Below are positions 23,623-26,102 of a DNA stretch of 26,102 nucleotides, one piece after another. The translations under genes and the position numbers were made by a program. The DNA comes from Physcocola sp002396385 (GTDB lineage Bacteria; Bacteroidota; Bacteroidia; Bacteroidales; Paludibacteraceae): the NCBI GenBank assembly GCA_946535435.1, contig CAMNDM010000047.1, positions 1-26,102 of the forward strand, in the 5' to 3' direction. Below the pieces are notes generated by a model. The model worked only from the letters and a program-made list of their open reading frames with translations. It had not been told where the DNA came from and made no database searches. Positions within the stretch are counted from its first letter, which is position 1; each line of letters opens with the position of its first letter.

Positions 23623-24972
23623 ATGGAAAACATCAAGTTAAACATCGACAAGACTTTCGGTTGCACTTCTGCTGCCGAAGTTAAGGCTCTCGAACAGAAA
23701 GTTATGGCTGCTATCGAGGGTTTGGAAAAGGGCACTTGCCTGGGTAACGACTTCCTTGGGTGGTTGCACCTCCCTTCTTCTATTACCAAAGAACACCTCG
23801 ACGACATTAAGGCTTGTGCTAAGACCCTCCGCGATAACTGCGAGGTTGTTGTCGTTGCCGGTATCGGTGGTAGCTACCTTGGTGCACGTGCCGTTATTGA
23901 AGCGCTTAGCAACAGCTTCCAGTGGTTGCTGAAGAGCCAGAACGGCCCTATCATGATTTATGCCGGTAACAACATTGGCGAAGATTATCTGGCTGAACTT
24001 TCTGAGTTCTTGAAGGACAAGAAGTTTGGTGTTATCAATATCTCTAAGTCGGGTACTACTACCGAAACCGCTCTGGCTTTCCGTTTGTTGAAGAAGCAGT
24101 GCGAAGACCAGCGTGGCAAGGAAACTGCTAAGAAGGTGATTGTTGCTGTTACCGACGCTGTTAAGGGTGCTGCCCGCAAGACTGCCGAGACTGAGGGTTA
24201 CAAGACTTTCGTTATTCCTGATAACATTGGTGGCCGTTTCTCCGTGCTTACTCCTGTAGGTCTGCTTCCTATCGCTACTGCTGGTTTCGATATCGACCAG
24301 TTGGTTGCTGGTGCGCGCGACATGGAGGCTGCTACTGCTGCTGGTGTTCCTTTCGACCAGAACCCTTCTGCACAGTATGCTGCTTGCCGTAACGCTCTTT
24401 ACGCTAAGGGCAAGAAGATTGAAATTTTGGTTAACTTCCAGCCTAAGCTCCACTATATGATGGAGTGGTGGAAGCAGTTGTATGGCGAAAGCGAAGGTAA
24501 GGACCTCAAGGGTATTTTCCCTGCTTCTGTTGACTTCACTACCGACCTTCACTCTATGGGTCAGTGGATTCAGGAAGGCGAGCGTACCATCTTCGAGACT
24601 GTCATCTCTGTTGAAACTCCTGAAAAGAACCTTGTTGTTCCTTCTGACAAGGAGAACCTCGATGGTTTGAACTTCCTTGCCGGAAAGCGTGTCGACGAGG
24701 TGAACAAGATGGCTGAATTGGGTACCCAGTTGGCTCACGTCGATGGTGGTGTGCCTAACATGCGCGTCAGTGTTCCTCGTTTGAACGAGTACTACCTTGG
24801 CCAGTTGATCTACTTCTTCGAGAAGGCTTGTGGTATCAGCGGTGGCGTTTTGGGTGTTAACACTTTCAACCAACCTGGTGTTGAGGCTTACAAGAAGAAT
24901 ATGTTCGCTCTGCTTAACAAGCCTGGTTACGAGGAAGAAAGCAAGAAGATCCAGGCTAAGCTTGGCAAGTAA
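23623..24972 (+). CDS. pgi: Glucose-6-phosphate isomerase
   Basis: Interconverts glucose 6-phosphate and fructose 6-phosphate in glycolysis. 449 residues, typical of the short (Bacillus-like) PGI form. Sugar-phosphate-binding motifs are GIGGSYLGARAVIE and INISKSGTTTETALAFR. The PROSITE-type signatures DNIGGRFSVLTPVGLLPIA and the catalytic-glutamate region LYGESEGKDLKG are present, and the C-terminus has NTFNQPGVEAYKKNMFALL with the active-site lysine. Third-position pyrimidine bias and frequent GGT, AAC and AAG codons suggest high expression. The gene is closed by the strong terminator at 25001-25027. Confidence 0.97.
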   Translation: MENIKLNIDKTFGCTSAAEVKALEQKVMAAIEGLEKGTCLGNDFLGWLHLPSSITKEHLDDIKACAKTLRDNCEVVVVAGIGGSYLGARAVIEALSNSFQWLLKSQNGPIMIYAGNNIGEDYLAELSEFLKDKKFGVINISKSGTTTETALAFRLLKKQCEDQRGKETAKKVIVAVTDAVKGAARKTAETEGYKTFVIPDNIGGRFSVLTPVGLLPIATAGFDIDQLVAGARDMEAATAAGVPFDQNPSAQYAACRNALYAKGKKIEILVNFQPKLHYMMEWWKQLYGESEGKDLKGIFPASVDFTTDLHSMGQWIQEGERTIFETVISVETPEKNLVVPSDKENLDGLNFLAGKRVDEVNKMAELGTQLAHVDGGVPNMRVSVPRLNEYYLGQLIYFFEKACGISGGVLGVNTFNQPGVEAYKKNMFALLNKPGYEEESKKIQAKLGK

Positions 24973-25000
24973 TTAAGGGTTTCCCTAAATTTACTATATA

Positions 25001-25027
25001 GGGTGCGTTGAAAGCGCACCCTTTTTT
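25001..25027 (+). terminator. Rho-independent terminator after pgi
   Basis: GGGTGCG (25001-25007) pairs perfectly with CGCACCC (25015-25021) around a 7-base loop, followed by six T. It ends the lysS-gpsA-pgi transcript 28 bases after the pgi stop. Confidence 0.93.
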
Positions 25028-25080
25028 ATTTCGTTTTACGTTATTTATATCGGGTTGAATGGATGATTATGCCTTTCTTA

Positions 25081-25833
25081 TCAGTCGATTAAAAATCCTC
25101 CAACTTGTCTGAATTGCCCGGCTGGCTCTATTCCATAGACGTTAAATCTCCCCCAACCACAATAATCGGTTTCTCTTTCCTCTTTTTTATGCCTAATGTA
25201 TCTAGGACGAAGATCCATTATATTTACACCTTTTAGAAATGGATTAACTATTTTTTTGTCTACGTCGTGTTTTGCCAATATGATCACTTGGATTGGACCA
25301 AAATAGGTATATCCAATCAAAGTTGGATTTAGCAAATAGAGGGTATCTATTTCTCTGTGTAAATCGGCCCATCTGTCTTCATAGTACCTTTTTTTCTCTT
25401 TATTGTTTTTTAATGCAGGGGCAACAGACTCTTTCCCATGTATTTCTAGTTCTGCTTCCTTAATGACTTTTACAAGTTGGTCGATATATTCTATTGTATC
25501 TATTTCATCCTTTGCTGGTGCTGGCGGCGGTGCTACCAGAGGGTGAAACTCCGGATACACCATCCGGTTCTCGGCTCCACCCACAGATGCAATAACATCT
25601 AATACTGCTGTGCTGTCGGTTATTTTTATAGAAGGGTCAGCATCGTAATGAGAGAAGTAGGCATGAAGGTATAATGTGTCGCCTTCATATCTGGTAGAGT
25701 CCCAGTTGGGGAAATTTTTCTCCACGTAATCGTTTACCATCATTTCTAAGGGTGATTTCTCTGGCTGTCGATTTTGGCAAGAAATCAGCGTCAGGACACC
25801 AATAGAAAGTGTATAGAATAATGTTTTTTTCAT
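25081..25833 (-). CDS. Putative lipoprotein of unknown function
   Basis: A 250-residue exported protein that I do not recognise. MKKTLFYTLSIGVLTLISC is a signal peptide with a lipobox (Cys19). The mature part has an acidic and aromatic N-terminal region (about 30-90), a short proline-rich stretch PLVAPPPAPAKDE (about 98-110), a charged helix (about 115-150, with IKEAELEIHGKESV), and a beta-rich C-terminus containing LIGYTYFGPIQVIIL and YCGWGRFNVYG. No enzyme motif is visible. It is more AT-rich than the genes before it. It lies 58 bases downstream of the TPR-like fragment on the same strand. The region differs in style from the housekeeping block and may be accessory. Confidence 0.75.
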   Translation of the reverse strand: MKKTLFYTLSIGVLTLISCQNRQPEKSPLEMMVNDYVEKNFPNWDSTRYEGDTLYLHAYFSHYDADPSIKITDSTAVLDVIASVGGAENRMVYPEFHPLVAPPPAPAKDEIDTIEYIDQLVKVIKEAELEIHGKESVAPALKNNKEKKRYYEDRWADLHREIDTLYLLNPTLIGYTYFGPIQVIILAKHDVDKKIVNPFLKGVNIMDLRPRYIRHKKEERETDYCGWGRFNVYGIEPAGQFRQVGGFLID

Positions 25834-25891
25834 ACTATAACTGAACTTTTATTGACCAAGATAGATAAGTATAACTTCGTATTGGAAGTGC

Positions 25892-26077
25892 TTACTTAAT
25901 TTTCTCCAATCTCATTTTAGCCATTTTTTCTATTTCTGGATTAGACGATTTCGACATCTTCTTGAAAAGTTTTTCTGCTTGCTTCTTTTTCCCGTTGTGG
26001 ATGTATACCTCAGCCAAATTTATGGTTATTATATCGTCATTAGGAAATTTGATATCGGGTTTTCTACCTAAACAAAA
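25892..26077 (-). pseudogene. C-terminal fragment of a TPR-like protein, interrupted near the window edge
   Basis: The minus-strand frame ending at TAA 25894-25892 reads about 61 codons with TPR-like sequence: IITINLAEVYIHNGKKKQAE, then KLFKKMSKSSNPEIEKMAKM. This resembles a helix pair with A-E-Y-N-G-K-A spacing. Upstream the frame meets a TGA at 26080-26078 with no start codon between. Another minus-strand frame is open at the window edge (RIGFRRYDFV) but closes at once. The fragment is thus either the end of a frameshifted gene or affected by a sequence error at the contig edge. The product was probably a periplasmic or lipoprotein TPR protein, but this cannot be settled here. Confidence 0.45.
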
Positions 26078-26102
26078 TCATATCTTCTAAAGCCTATTCT
26101 CG

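Noticed and set aside
23638..24873. A 411-codon minus-strand frame inside pgi
   Set aside because: Same reasoning: it mirrors pgi, has S/T/V/L-rich low-information sequence, and no promoter or start context.

Overview
The window looks like chromosomal DNA from a Bacteroidota genome, most likely order Bacteroidales. The evidence is a hybrid one-protein two-component regulator (periplasmic propeller, kinase, receiver and AraC domain), a type IX secretion C-terminal sorting domain on a pectin lyase, a consecutive lysS-gpsA-pgi block, and repeated Bacteroidota-type -7 promoter boxes (TAnnTTTG) in front of many genes. G+C looks intermediate, but I did not compute it. No rRNA, CRISPR array or insertion sequence is visible, and I found no intact tRNA.

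Layout. (1) 1-548: the first codons of a secreted protein on the minus strand, then a non-coding stretch rich in hairpins that contains a repeated CCGTCTnnnAGACGG element, then a strong terminator. (2) 549-8207, minus strand: a T9SS-exported family PL11 rhamnogalacturonan lyase, a DIP1984-family coiled-coil protein and a 1322-residue hybrid two-component regulator. This resembles a small pectin-responsive locus, but no SusC/SusD pair is visible. (3) 8208-11248, plus strand: an intergenic region full of inverted repeats, followed by three tandem membrane-anchored TerB-plus-J-domain proteins. The first has lost the J-domain HPD motif (it reads CPN); the other two keep it. (4) 11255-13829, minus strand: a compact LolA-like, lipoprotein, GT2-DUF2062 operon that looks like lipid or glycolipid handling at the envelope. 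(5) 13897-14832, minus strand: a TIGR02452/microbial PARG-type ADP-ribose glycohydrolase. (6) 14932-20761, plus strand: dnaE, trxA, then a cysteine-free sirtuin coupled to a Crp/Fnr-type regulator. (7) 20793-25027, plus strand: lysS, gpsA and pgi, closed by a clear rho-independent terminator. (8) 25081-26102, minus strand: a lipoprotein of unknown function and a broken or truncated TPR-like C-terminus at the window edge.

Sections 6 and 7 are core housekeeping. The most unusual content is the tandem TerB-J cluster, with an apparently inactivated first member. Next are the LolA/lipoprotein/GT2-DUF2062 operon, the two ADP-ribose/NAD-related enzymes (PARG and a sirtuin with altered signature residues), and the structured intergenic elements at 180-414 and 8304-8452. 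Functions are inferred from motifs recognised by eye; no database search was run.
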